Source: Viola odorata
Lineage: Eukaryota; Streptophyta; Magnoliopsida; Malpighiales; Violaceae
DNA length: 64,000 nucleotides
Direction of reading: 5' to 3'
NCBI GenBank assembly: GCA_963691705.1
Contig: OY829541.1
Span: 57,149,931-57,213,930, forward strand
This document shows positions 43,901-55,318 of this stretch, piece after piece. The notes beneath the pieces were generated by a model that made no database searches, was not told the DNA's origin, and worked only from the letters and a program-made list of their open reading frames with translations. Both the position numbers and the translations under genes were made by a program. Within the stretch, counting starts at the first letter, position 1. Each line of letters begins with the position of its first letter.

Positions 43901-46528
43901 GTGCTATGCATTACATTGATTGTATGCTTGAGGAATTTCTGAATATAAAATGGGTTGGAGAATGTGTGGGTAAAGCTAAAAAGGTTACAAGGCTTATCTA
44001 TAACAATGTGTGGTTACTGAGTTTTATGAAGAAAGAATTCACTAGAGGAGAAGAGCTTCTGAGGCCAGCTGCCACGAAATTTGGCACTACTTTCTTCACG
44101 TTACAGAGTTTGTTGGACCAGAGGAGTGCTCTTAAGAGAATGGTTCTGTCAAACAGATGGGCTTCTTCCCGGTTTCCAAAGTTCGATGAAGGTAAAGAAG
44201 TTGAGAAAATTGTCCTTAATCTGACATTCTGGAAGAAGATGCAGTATGTGAGAAAATCTTTGGAACCAATTGCCCACATTCTTCAGAAGATAGATAGCGA
44301 TGAAACCCGGTCTATTCCCTTTATATATAATGATATGTGCAGAGCTAAGTTTGATATAAAGGCCATTCATGGGGATGATGCGCGAAAATATGGACCTTTC
44401 TGGAGTGTGATAGACAACCATTGGAGCTTATTGTTTCATCATCCTCTTTATGTGGCTGCTTACCTTCTCAATCCGTCATTCCGCTATCGTCCCGATTTCA
44501 TGATGGTATGAGAAACAGTAAACATGCTTCCGCTTAGTTGTATGTTCTCACTATGGCAGTAATTAATTTTTTTATGCTATTTCTGTTACAGAATCCTGAG
44601 GTAATGCGTGGTGTAAATGAATGCATTGTCCGACTGGAAGCTGACAGTGGAAAACGAATTTCTGCATCCATGCAGGTAAAAGTTTTGTGCCATGGAGTAA
44701 CATTTAAGTTATCTATTTTCAGATCGTAAAGGCAGATACATCTTTCAAGCAATTTCATATTGCCAAAAGATTTGTGTTTACTTCTGTTTGCTAATGTTTT
44801 TTGTGTTAATTGTCTTGGTCCTTAATACGAGTGCATCAGATATCTGATTTTGTGTCTGCTAAAGCTGATTTTGGAACTGATTTGGCTATTGGGACAAGAA
44901 TGGAGCTTGATCCGGGTAATTTAGCTGAGGAACTTGGAATTTTTCTTTTGCTGATTTTGAATTTATTTGCGTTATTGCTTTCATTATTATTCAAAATCAA
45001 GATGTGGTACCAATTAACATTATTCTTCTTTCTTAGCTTCATGGTGGCAACAACATGGTATTGGTTGCTTAGAGCTACAACGAATTGCCATACGTATACT
45101 AAGCCAGACATGTTCGTCTCTGGGATGTGAACATACTTGGAGCCCCTATGATCAAGTTCAGAGTAAAATGCATAACAATCTGTCTCGAAAGAAATGGAAT
45201 GAGCTTACCTATGTACACTACAATTTGCGATTACGAGAACGCCATATGGAAAGGATGGCCGGTGATTTCATTTCCTTTGACAGTTTCACCATGGAAGTGA
45301 TACTCGATGACTGGCTTGCGGAGGGGGAGAAGCAAGCCACACAAGAAGATGAAGTAGTGCAGTTCTTCCCTGTTCTTTTGCTAGAAAACTTCTTAATCTT
45401 GTTCATTATGTTATTTCTGCATGATTAATTTAATTCATAAATCTTTTGTCCTGTTTTAGGAGATCCTTTATGGTGAGATGGAACAATTTTATGGAGATGA
45501 AATGGATGAGAATGATCCTCAAGAAAAGAGAGCTGGAGAAATGATGACATTTACTAGTGTTGTTGAACCTTTGGAGGTTAATCCCGCTGAAGGAATTACC
45601 ACCGATGACGATGATGGCCTTGATTTTCTCGACGATGATTTGACAGATTAGCTGGTCTATATGTAGCTCATCAAACATGGTGTAAGCAGTGAGATACACT
45701 TGTAAGATGCCATGAATGAAAACCTTACTTTAACATCTAACTCTTGACCCTGTATTTCTGTTGTGCAGTAATGATTAATATATTTTCACATACTTTTCCT
45801 CATCTTGATTTTCTGTGTGCAAACTACTTTACCAAGAGTTGTTTCTTTGAGGAATGTTGTCTAGTTGAGTTGCATCCTGTAACTTGTCTGATAGTAACCA
45901 CCCAAACCTTCCTAAAGAGTTCAATTTGAGTTTTGCCAATTAGGGCTGGTACAGTTGCAGGCTGTCCAATTGGATGTGTTATAATTTGGATTTGAGCTTG
46001 CAAACCATGATACAAATGCTAACTCGAACAATTGCAAACCAATGAGTTTGAGTTTACTTACAATTAATTTTCATGTATTGGGTGCGACAGGGGCGAAAGG
46101 AGAAGGTTCAGCTTCAGGTAAATTCCCTCTTCTAAATTGTGTGCCGCCCTTTTTTCCTTGTTTTCTGCTGTCTTCATTGTCCTTTCAGAAATATTCTCTG
46201 TTGATTTAAGTAGCAAATCCTGTGTTAATTAGGCTATTATGCTCGAGTTGTGAAGACTGGAGTGCCTAGAACGCATGGACGAAGAAGTAATCCTGCTTTG
46301 ATTGGGATACCTTTTCTTTGCATTATTCTGGGAACAGTCGGACTCGGTGGGTTAAGTGCAAGCAGGTGATTAGCAATGCCAATCCCAGTTGTTAGAAGCT
46401 TTTAAACTTTTTTCGGTGGTGCGTCATTATTATACCCATCTTTCTCAGTTAGTCCCATTATTATGTTCCTCAGGGCTTACAAGAAGCAGAAGGAAGAATG
46501 CCCATCAGACCATCCATTTCTTCCTTGA
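40998..46528 (+). CDS. J-domain membrane-anchored co-chaperone, 134 aa
   Basis: Hsp70 co-chaperone type. Six exons (40998-41063, 41415-41507, 41592-41622, 46091-46117, 46233-46365, 46474-46528) with GT-AG introns total 405 nt in frame. The J domain (residues about 4-62) includes IKAAYKKKVWESHPDLF, with the catalytic HPD intact, and ISEAYTFLLTG. A short basic linker leads to one hydrophobic segment (ALIGIPFLCIILGTVGLGG, about residues 92-110) and a short charged tail ending HPFLP. It looks like a tail-anchored J protein, membrane unknown. Intron 3 is 4.47 kb and contains the whole BED/hAT gene at 42369-45651 on the same strand. The small exons 3 and 4 (31 and 27 nt) are supported by phase and by the continuity of the protein text I recall for this family. 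Confidence 0.82.
42369..45651 (+). CDS. Domesticated hAT transposase with two BED zinc fingers, 896 aa
   Basis: Six exons (42369-43703, 43819-44505, 44592-44675, 44840-44915, 45037-45353, 45460-45651), all GT-AG, total 2691 nt in frame. Two BED fingers (residues about 8-60 and 133-185) share the text GYVDPGWEH, VKCNYC and KQHLAR, so they arose by internal duplication. A DUF659-type hAT core follows (CSILADSWNNLQGRTSINFL). The C-terminal dimerisation domain contains WWQQHGIGCLELQRIAVRIL and LTYVHYNLRLRER. The tail is acidic (DDDDGLDFLDDDLTD). No hAT terminal repeats or 8-bp duplication are seen around it, and it has five introns. Together with a clean frame this supports an exapted host gene rather than an active transposon. 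It lies wholly in intron 3 of the J-protein gene. A possible leader exon ends near 42099 (GTATGT). Confidence 0.9.
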
Positions 46529-47772
46529 TCTGATTCTGCTTGTTCTAATTATCCATTTTACTAGTGAAGCACAGGTTGAATCCGAATTGTGAGTATTGTT
46601 AATTTGATTAATAAATAGTCAAGTAAATCTTATTATTTCATCAAATTGCTAACTCAACTGACATGCCGCTGGAAATACAGTAGGAAAGTTAGAGATTTAC
46701 TTGAATTTGCCACCAGTGCTTGTTAATTAAACATCTTCTTTTGCATTAATCTTTTAACACAACTAATAAAATGTTTGAGAAATTGATTCAAAACCATCAA
46801 TTCGTTCTCAACACAGAAAGGAAAAACTAAAAAAATAATATTACGGTTAAGAAATAAGAGTAACAAACGATAAAAATTCTGAAATTATTCTCACATTACC
46901 CAGTTCTACAAAAAAACATGCAAGAAAAAAAAGAAGCAGCTTCCTTATAACTACTGTAATTGTTATTCTTCCGATCTAATGAAGAAAAATAGACGCGGGA
47001 TTAATACAGCACGAGTTAAGTCAACTCCTATATAATGCTTGCGGATGCAGAAAATAGCCTCCTTAACATCTTCACCATCTGTGCCGCCAGCTTTTTTCTT
47101 TCCCAAAACACTAACTTGTATGCCCCAATTACAGACAGGCTCCCACCAACTTTCACTTGATCCAAAATGTTTAATATAAAAGACATACCATACTTGAAAT
47201 CGAACTCATAACTAGGACTGTACTCATAACTGGCTTAAAGCCTTACATTTGATCAAACAAGATACTACCATACTTCCAAGGACTGCTTCCTTTACTGCAT
47301 TATATCATGAAAGGAAATGGTGTACCTTTGTTGTAATAGACAATCCATCACGATCATCAAATATAGCGGATGCTTTCTTACCACCCAAAAAGCACAAGCA
47401 AGCTCATCCTCGAAATAAGGCCTATGGTGCAGAAAACAATTCGCTAATCCGAATCTGCAACCACAGAGTATCTGACAATATGTAATGGCATCAAACTTGC
47501 TGTAAGCCATTTTTTTCGATAGTAGATGCTGACCAGATTACCCAGCAAACAAAGATTAAAAGAACAAAAAATTCAAAACTACTCCCGCTCACTGCATTCA
47601 TGATCAATGAAATTGCAGTTTGCCATAACTTTTTTCCGATACTTACACTATTGTAGTTCATTATAACCGATTACCTCCCCCTAAAGCCACATCCAAATCC
47701 AGTATATTCTGCTTATAGTGTTGGCATCCATGACCATCATAAGGCCACTTTCCATCACCAACATGAGGTGGT
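46529..47772. other. Intergenic / convergent 3' flanks
   Basis: 3' UTR of the J-protein gene (plus) and, from about 47770 leftwards, 3' UTR of the NYN gene (minus). Short frames here have no recognisable content. Confidence 0.6.
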
Positions 47773-49770
47773 TCATATCTCAGATTTAGTCTCAGGAATG
47801 GTAATAGTAAGCGGTTTCCAGCCTGATTGACTGGTAGTAATCCATTTCTTCGAGACAATTACAGCATTCACGATCTGGAGTATATCACCCAAAGCCAGGT
47901 CTCCTAAGCATGCACTTTTTAAAATCAAAGCAGCTTCATATCTGCAAAATTGACAAGACGGGGAAAAAAAATCTCCATCAGAACTTACAATTCAAAGATT
48001 TCCAAGTCGCAAGTTAATATAAATAAACTAATTTACCTGCAACGAGAAGCCAGCATGGCTGATCGCCCAGCTGAGGAACCAAGATACCTTTGAATTCTAT
48101 CCCATTTCTCTTTCGAGTACTGGTTAGCATTGCCAGCTATAAGGTTTACACACTTCCATAGTCCCTCATTCTTACCAACATACAGCTGCAATGCACCTAA
48201 GTTTTGCTTTATGACCATATTTTGCTGAATCGCAGTATCTAACGCCTTACGTGCATCAGTATTCCGGTGTCTCGGATCTCCAAAGCGAATGCAATCAGTT
48301 ATGTTTGCCTCTGTGGGCATAATCTTTTCATTTTTCAATGTGTTTAACGCAAGTAAGATAACGCCAATAAGGCCTAGCTCATATTTTGAAGGCGGTGGGC
48401 ATCCTTGAGTTCCCCACATACCACTGTTGGTATTGGCAGCAATTGGACTGGACAAAGGGTGTGGAAATTCAGCTCCACGAGGACGCCACTGGTTTGCTTG
48501 ACCACTTTGCATGATATGGCCTCTTTGTTGTACAGTATCATGGGAATGAGGTGGATTAGGAACATAACGAGGCAATTCAGACATACTTAGCTGACTAATA
48601 TCAGGCACATTCATTTGTGGAGCAGAAGAAAATCCAAAGCCGTCAGGTCTGGGATACATCGGACGGTAACCATAATTAGGTTGCTGCATAGGAGCACCAT
48701 TCGGCCTCCTATTTAGTGTACAATTTCCACCATTACTTCCTGGTATGTCAGAATTACTTGGAAAGAAATTGGGAGTAGACCTACTTGCAGCAACACCAGG
48801 ATCATTTCCCCCAAAGAATTCATGTGGGGCTTTCTTGATCTGTTTTCCCTGTGCATATTCTTGCGGATACGAATAATCTCTGCTATTACTTTCTTGATAT
48901 GCAACAGGTGCACTCGATGCCCTTGCTATACTACCTTGATTTACACCACCAAGAACAAATTTACATCTAGATTTCACATCACCATCACCATTATAAGGAA
49001 ATGAATTCAAATTTCCCAGCCCTGCAACACCACCTTGACTAAATTCAATTCGCTCCGATGTTCTACATTGGGTCATTACATTGTCATTGTTGTTGTTGTT
49101 GTTAAATGTGCTAGTAGCATTCGACATTTGGGACATTTCACCACTCCTAATTGGAGGGCCTCCAACTGAAAGACAAGTCCAAAGCCACACACTTTTGGCA
49201 GCCGCAATAAGGGGCGCAGACGCTTTAAATGGCTGCGCCAAAAGTATATTATATCTCCTCATACGCAATTGATGTAGTGCATTAGAGAAATCCCTATCCC
49301 CAGATATAAGCAAATAATTTGCTGGGGCTGGATTATCGACTGCCCAAAACAACATATCTACTAGAATTTTCTTATCACTCGCATCTCTCACACCTAAATT
49401 GCATATCAGTAATTAAATAATTGCCCAACATTTCAAGAAAAAAAAAACCTAAATTAAAGAATGCGAAAAAAAATGGAGTGGAATACGAACCGGTGGGGAC
49501 GTGGTTGAGAGAGATGCCAGTAGAAGAGAGAGCGTGTTGAACAGACGCTGGGACGCGATTGGTGTCGCCGTAGGCGGAGATGGAGACGGGGCCACAGTAA
49601 CTGAGATTGGCGAGCGCGGAGCTAATGTTTTGAGCGATTGCATTAGCGTCGCAACCTTTAGGAACTTGGCAATTCTCTATGTCCCACCAGACGGAGGTCT
49701 TCGCCGCCACGTACTGAGCTTCCGCCGCCGCCTCACTCGTCATCGCTCCTCCGGTCACATCTCCACCCAT
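47773..49770 (-). CDS. NYN/LOTUS-domain putative endoribonuclease, 601 aa
   Basis: Three exons (49770-49491, 49393-48037, 47941-47773), GT-AG, total 1806 nt in frame. The N-terminal NYN (PIN-like) nuclease domain spans about residues 20-165: SVWWDIENCQVP carries the first acidic residue, DASDKKILVDMLFWA follows, then LLISGDRDFSNALHQLR with the metal-binding Asp pair. The middle is a long Asn/Pro/Gly-rich disordered region. A LOTUS (OST-HTH) RNA-binding domain follows (YELGLIGVILLALNTLKNEK, then ITDCIRFGDPRHRN). The C-terminus ends in a small helical segment. Plant relatives include the decapping-associated NYN endonuclease DNE1 and its paralogues; which one is orthologous cannot be decided here. 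The start ATG is at 49770. A 1.3-kb hAT-like element sits 94 bp upstream. Confidence 0.9.
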
Positions 49771-49863
49771 GGAACACGACACCGTTTGTCGATTCGCGAA
49801 CAAGGAAGTAGGAACCTTCTATTCTTTTACTTTTCGGTACTTTTATTGTGAAGAACTTTCCTT

Positions 49864-51206
49864 TAGGGTTTACACGGGCCGGTTCGGTCCGTTTTTGGGC
49901 CTAGAATCACACCAAATGGAAAATTTTCAATTTTGGTTGGGTTAGAATCTAATCGAATAGAAAATTTTCGGTTTGATTTGGTTCGGTTTCAATTTTTTCG
50001 GGTCGGTTTCATTTTAGAATTGGTTCTGTTCATTTTCTCAAAACGACATCGTTTTGATGTTAAACACGCAGTTTTGATTTTTTTTAAAATAATGCTTTGA
50101 TTTATTAATTTATAAATAATAACCTAATATTATAAAGATAGTTTAGTATGATAAATGACTAAATATTAATAAATAATGAGTATTAATATATTTAAATGTA
50201 ATGAATATATTTAACAAATATCTAGTCAAGAAGTATCGTGCTTCATATCGAGTCTAACATATACACATGAAGAATTTTCAAGTATAATCATGCATATGAA
50301 GATAAGATTAAATTACTTCCATTTAAAGTTTCAAAAATATCATTGAACAATATAATAGTTAATTAGTTATACTCATGTATTGCGTAACGCATTAATACAA
50401 TTTAAATTTAAATCCCAAACCTCTAAACAATTAACTTAAGTAAATAATGACATTGAAATATAGATACCATAAATCTAAATCATAAAAAATGATAAATTTT
50501 AATTAAATTTAGAAGAAAAAAGAGAGAGGTGGAGTTAAGTTTAGAAAACATCCGTAGTAAAATTTTATATTTAAAATAACAAATAAAAGAAAAAAGGAGA
50601 ACTTTTAGACTTTTAGTTAAGTTTAAAAGTTTAAAAGGAAAAATCATTAATTTTTTCTATTTTTTTGTCCTTACTAGTTACTAGGGAGACAATGTTTTTT
50701 ACTCATAATAATTCTTATATAGCTTCCTTAATAATTTTTTCTATTTAAAATAAAAAAATAAAAGAGAAAAAATGAGGACTTTTAATTAAGTTTAAAAGAG
50801 AAAAAATCATGAATTTTAATTAAGTTTAGAAGAAAAAAAGAAAGATGTAGAATTAAGTTTAGAAAACATTCGTAGTAAAATTTTATATTTAAAATAACAA
50901 ATAAAAGAAAACATGAGGAATTTTAATTAAGTTTAGAAGAAAAAAATAAAGATAAAAAGTTAAGTTTAGAAAGAAAAAAATAAAATGCAAGTTTGGGGAT
51001 TTTAACCTCTCCCCTTTAAAGTAAAATTTTAACCATTGAACCAAATTTGTACTTTAATATTAATATGCATATATATTTATTTTTATATATAAAAATATAT
51101 ATGAACCAGTTCTCTCAATTTTACGGTCCAATTTTAATTTTTTCAGAATTAGAGAGCTGGACCAAACCGACGGCTTCGATTCGAACCGATTTTTTATACA
51201 CCCCTA
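49864..51206. mobile_element. hAT-like non-autonomous element, 1343 bp
   Basis: The ends are TAGGGTTTACACGGGCCGG and TATACACCCCTA. A perfect 8-bp duplication, CTTTCCTT, lies at 49856-49863 and 51207-51214. It belongs to the same family as 9379-9878: shared ends and an internal block with AACCTCTCCCCTTTAA and ATATGCATATATAT. It contains about three diverged direct repeats around AGAAAACATCCGTAGTAAAATT (shortened: GAAAACATYCGTAGTAAAAT at about 50545, 50864) and no transposase. It occupies the immediate promoter region of the NYN gene. Confidence 0.9.
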
Positions 51207-51214
51207 CTTTCCTT

Positions 51215-51996
51215 CTTTTGTAATTTGTAACTCATTATATTTTCCAACATAATCAACACTATTCATTTATTTAAAAAAAAAAAAGAGACGCACCTTCTTT
51301 TTGGTTGATTATAGATTTGGTAGTACATAAGTGACCGTTGAATATAATATATATATATATATATAAAAAGGTGTCAAACCAATTAGTATAAGATTTCTTT
51401 ATATATAGCTTTCAAAATATATATTATTATATTAATATTAATAATAGGAGTAGTGATATTCTTATATTCCGAATTGTTATTCTCATACTTTTATATCTAT
51501 GAATTTACTACACTATCCTTATTTGAATATTAAAAAATAGGAGAAATAGTACCTAATTCCCTAAACTATATTTGTTCCACACCCTTTGATTAAGGGGGAT
51601 AATGCATGGTAGACCCAACACCAAAATGGGCCGGCAGATAAATCCATAATTGAATTATTCTTATTTCAATAGTTGTTAGTAGTTAATTTTATTTAATTAG
51701 TCAACAAAGTAGACAGAAGAGTAATTCTTCGTTTGTGGTTCAACTGTGGATGATCGTATTTATTTTGAAGCATTTTTTGTCTAGTATAACTGGCGGCTTA
51801 AGTGTTCTTAATTAATTAACCTCCAAATTGCTTATTTTCAAAATTAACCCGAAAGCATTAAGAAGCAGCTTCTTCCTTTTATTTTTTCCGTTTCTTTATC
51901 AGTTCTCAGATCCTGTACGCGCTGATTACGCCGAGCCTCCATTTCTGTGTACGGATCCATCTCTTACCTCTTTCTTATCTCTGTTTATCTTTCCTG
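51215..51996. other. Intergenic DNA upstream of the kinase
   Basis: AT-rich to about 51830, then a pyrimidine-rich leader-like stretch. No gene is recognised. A missing upstream exon of the kinase may lie here. Confidence 0.5.
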
Positions 51997-52654
51997 ATGG
52001 ATGCCACAGAGAGTTCTCAGGCTGTTGAAATCCAGCCTATTGAGGTGCCTGAACTATCACTTGATGAACTAAATGCTATCATGGATAACTTTGGGTCAAA
52101 CTCCTTAATTGGAGAGGGCTCAACTGGTAGAGTATTTTACGGAGAACTCAAAAGCGGGCGGCCTGCAGCAATTACAAAATTAGATGCCAGCAAACAATCT
52201 GATGATGAATTCCTAGCCCAGGTAATCATTGAGAATCAAACTATTATGCTTCGCATATACTTCAAATTTTGAATTTGCATCCCTAAATGTTTCTGCAACT
52301 TAACAGGTTTCCACGGTGTCAAGACTGAAGCATGAAAATTTCGTACAGTTATTAGGGTATTGTGTATCAGATGGGAGCTCCCGTGTACTGGCATACGAAT
52401 TTGCATCTACTGGATCTCTTCACGATATTCTTCATGGTATTTTAGAATTGCTCTTTAATCTTGGACTTTATAAGGCAGAGAGAGGTCGCAGTGCTTTCAT
52501 CAAACTGCAACTACTTGATACATTTAGTTTGCTATTGTCATGAATGAGCGTGATTCCTGTCTTAATTATCATTGTCTTGCTAATAATACAGGGAGGAAAG
52601 GTCTAGAAGGATTACAGCCTGGTCCTGTTCTTACATGGTCACAACGTGTAAAAA
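51997..52654 (+). pseudogene. PTI1-like receptor-like cytoplasmic kinase, truncated by SIRE insertion
   Basis: PTI1-like kinases are membrane-associated Ser/Thr kinases in stress and immune signalling. Exons: 51997-52221, 52307-52436 and 52592-52654, the last cut by the retrotransposon. The frame reads [20 protein letters not shown], the Gly-rich loop [54 protein letters not shown] and RKGLEGLQPGPVLTWSQRV, then stops at the LTR border. The residue at the invariant kinase Lys position (AAIKKLD in relatives) is Thr, codon ACA at 52174-52176. The catalytic loop and the rest of the kinase are absent from the window. The usual N-terminal Cys-rich exon is also not found; the ATG at 51997 may be internal to an exon. 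Confidence 0.85.
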
Positions 52655-52868
52655 TGAGTTATAGGCAAATAAACCTTACATTGCACCACGGCCCAGAGGG
52701 GGTGAATAGGCAAATAAAATTCTAACACAAAATGTAAGGAAATATGAGTGCGGAAATAGAATGTAAAAACACAAAGATATATAGTGGTTCCAATTCCTCA
52801 ATGAATTGTACTCCACTACCTAAGAGCTTCACCCTTAGGATTTTGAACAACGACCACTTCGTTATTAC

Positions 52869-53012
52869 CTTGAGTTTTTACGGGTTCAACTCAAACCTTA
52901 CACCTTGGTTTTTTCGGGCTCAACCAATAAACCTTTCACCTTGGTTTTTGCGGGCTCAACCAATAAACCTTACAATGTGATTTTTCCGGGCTCAATCACA
53001 ACCTAATACAAT
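52869..53012. repeat. About 36-bp tandem repeats in SIRE LTR
   Basis: Four diverged units with the pattern TTGGTTTTTnCGGGCTCAAC followed by CAATAAACCTTACA start near 52871, 52906, 52942 and 52977. Confidence 0.85.
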
Positions 53013-53418
53013 TTAGATAACTTGACAAGAGAGTGGTTAAATGGCAACACAAATTGGTGTACAAATAAACTATGTATGATTCAATAATCAACACCAATAA
53101 ATGAACAAGAATACCTCAGTAGAAAGCTTAAAACTTACTTGAAAGATAGACGCAAGAATGAGTAAATTCGGATGAGTAAAGCTTGCGTTATGAAAATTTG
53201 AATTTGTAAGCTTTGCAAAAATTCAGATTTTGGCTTTGAAAATAGATGAGAGCTTTCTTGAGTTTATGATTATGTTCTTGTGTTTCTTGTTGTTTACTAA
53301 CTCATCTAAGATGAGTATTTATAGTGTAGAGTGAGAAAACATTCGGCCATGAATTAAGGAATTCAAAACTAGCCGTTTTTAGTGGAAAAGATAGTTGTTG
53401 GAGCCTGTCTCCTGGGCT

Positions 53419-53517
53419 CTGGCGGCATGCCGCCAGAAGTGAAATAGCTGGGGCGGCATGCCGCCTCGTTCGCTTCGGATTAATTTCTTCTTGCCGAGTC
53501 TGGCGGCATGCCGCCAG
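53419..53517. repeat. Three GGCGGCATGCCGCC palindromes
   Basis: The same perfect 14-bp palindrome occurs at 53421-53434, 53452-53465 and 53502-53515. The first and third extend to the 18-bp CTGGCGGCATGCCGCCAG. They are far more GC-rich than the rest of the LTR. Confidence 0.95.
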
Positions 53518-53806
53518 GAACAAAATGTCCCATATCTCGACTTTTAAAATCGTTTTCGTGTAAAACCTTTTGACACACATTTCTTGAGGTATTTTGAACA
53601 TAAATCAAGTGCTAATTAGAATCATACTTACATGATAAAAGTCCTAATGTACACTTGATCTTCTAGCTTGCGATATCTTGATTTGTTGCCTCTTATTCGT
53701 TCCATCGCAAACTACACACACTTTAACTTCAAATTGCATTAGTAATATTAATTAGTTTGTGTGTCTAAAATCATCAAAACAAGAGTAAGTTGCCCTTGGG
53801 CAAACA

Positions 53807-54208
53807 ATCTCCCCCTTTTTGATGATGACAACCACAAACTAATATCAAAACATATATAAGCTAGCAATTGAAATTGAAGTTAAATGGAGTAGACTTACAT
53901 CTCCCATCTTTGCCAAATAAATGCTCCCCCTACATAAAACATTAGTGCACATAGAGCATAGCAAAGATTTAAAGTTTTGCTCCTCCTTAATCTTACCTTT
54001 CTCCCCATTCTATAAGCTTCTCCCCCTTAACTCATTCTCCCCCTTTGTCATTAACAAAAAGGGTAAATTAAGTAAGGAAGGCCAAAGAAACAAACAATGA
54101 GTAATACAAGGAGTAAGCAAAGATCAAATCCAAAACATCAAACGATTATCCAATCCAAAGATAAATGTTAAGAAGAAAAAATAAAATAAAGAGAGGATAA
54201 CCAAAATC
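53807..54208 (-). promoter_or_regulatory. SIRE polypurine tracts (four copies)
   Basis: On the minus strand, AAGGGGGAG-like runs lie at about 53808-53817 (adjacent to the LTR, the expected primer for plus-strand synthesis), 53923-53931, 54019-54027 and 54035-54043. Repeated tracts between RNase H and the 3' LTR are a known SIRE-lineage trait. There is no coding sequence. Confidence 0.7.
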
Positions 54209-55318
54209 TTACTCAAATGGATTGCAAATACCGATTTCATGTCTAAGTTCCACAAAACGTTCCTTGGCAAGAGCTTTGGTGAAAATGTCTGCAAGTTGAT
54301 TGTTAGTACCAACAAATTCAAGTATAATGTCCCCTTTAGCCAAATGATCACGAATAAAATGATGTTTTATATCAATGTGCTTGGTTCGTGAGTGGCAAAT
54401 AGGATTCTTGGTCAAATTAATAGTACTTAGATTATCACAAAAGATAGGAATTTTACAAAACTTAAGATCAAAGTCTTCTAAGGTTTGTTTCATCCATAAA
54501 ATTTGAGAGACACAAGATCCAACAGCAATATATTCAGCTTCCGTAGTAGAAATGACTACCGAATTTTGTTTCTTACTTGACCAAGAAACCATAGCTTGTC
54601 CTAAAAATTGACATGTACCACTAGTGCTTTTCCTATCGGTTTTAGAACCGGCAAAATCTGAATCGGTATAGCCAATTAAATCAATGCTAGACCCTTTCGG
54701 GTACTAAAGACCTAATTTAGATGTACCTTTCAAATATTTGAAAATTCTTTTCAAAGCAAGCAAGTGAGACTCTTTAGGACACGATTGAAAACGAGCAAAT
54801 AGACAAACACTAAACATTATATCCGGTCTACTTGCCGTTAAATATAAGAGACTTCTGATCATACCTCGATATAGAGTAATATCTACATCTTTACCATTTT
54901 CATCTTTATCGAGGGTGACGTTTGGACTAAGAGGAATAGGACTCTCCTTGACATCTTTGTATCCATATTTGTTTAGGAGATCCTTGATGTATTTTTCTTG
55001 ATTGAGAAAGATACCCTCTTTAGATTGTCGAATTTGAAGTCCAAGGAAGAATGTCAATTCTCCCATCATGCTCATTTCGAATTCACTATGCATACAATTT
55101 TCAAACTCCTTGCACAAAGAAACGTTAGTAGCACCAAATATGATATCATCAACGTAAATTTGCACAATTATCATATGCTTACCATCATGTTTCGTGAAGA
55201 GTGTAGAAACAATTTTTCCCATTTTAAAACCATTTTTCAACAAAAATTGACTTAAACAATCATACCAAGCTCTAGGAGCTTGTTTAAGACCATATAAAGC
55301 CTTTTCCAATTTAAAAAC
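54209..55318 (-). pseudogene. SIRE copia RT C-terminus and RNase H
   Basis: Minus strand. RT begins at the Ogre junction with VFKLEKALYGLKQAPRAWYD. The catalytic YVDDIIFGAT follows near 55150, then FEMSMMGELTFFLGLQI. A TAG at 54704-54706 interrupts the link to RNase H (GYTDSDFAGSKTDRKSTSG, then TTEAEYIAVGS and SRTKHIDIKHHFIRD), which ends at 54209. In relatives the stop position is a Trp (GLWYPKGS), so a TGG-to-TAG change is likely. The frame is otherwise clean. Confidence 0.9.

Larger units (their letters stand above)
52655..53806 (-). repeat. SIRE 3' LTR, 1152 bp
   Basis: On the minus strand it begins TGTTTGCCCAAGGGC after the purine-rich AGGGGGAGAT and ends in CTCA at the kinase junction (TG...CA). 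It contains a 35-bp tandem array and three GGCGGCATGCCGCC palindromes. The paired 5' LTR is not in the window, so the edges rest on the host and polypurine borders. Confidence 0.82.
52655..55318 (-). mobile_element. SIRE-type Ty1/copia element, 3' part
   Basis: Minus-strand element with its 3' LTR at 52655-53806, a polypurine-rich spacer, RNase H (54209-54703) and the end of RT (54704-55318). The 5' remainder is displaced by the Ogre-type element that starts at 55319. The junction with the kinase falls after five A residues (52650-52654), possibly one target copy. The other copy is outside the window. The long LTR, repeated purine tracts and RT text point to the SIRE/Maximus lineage. Confidence 0.88.
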
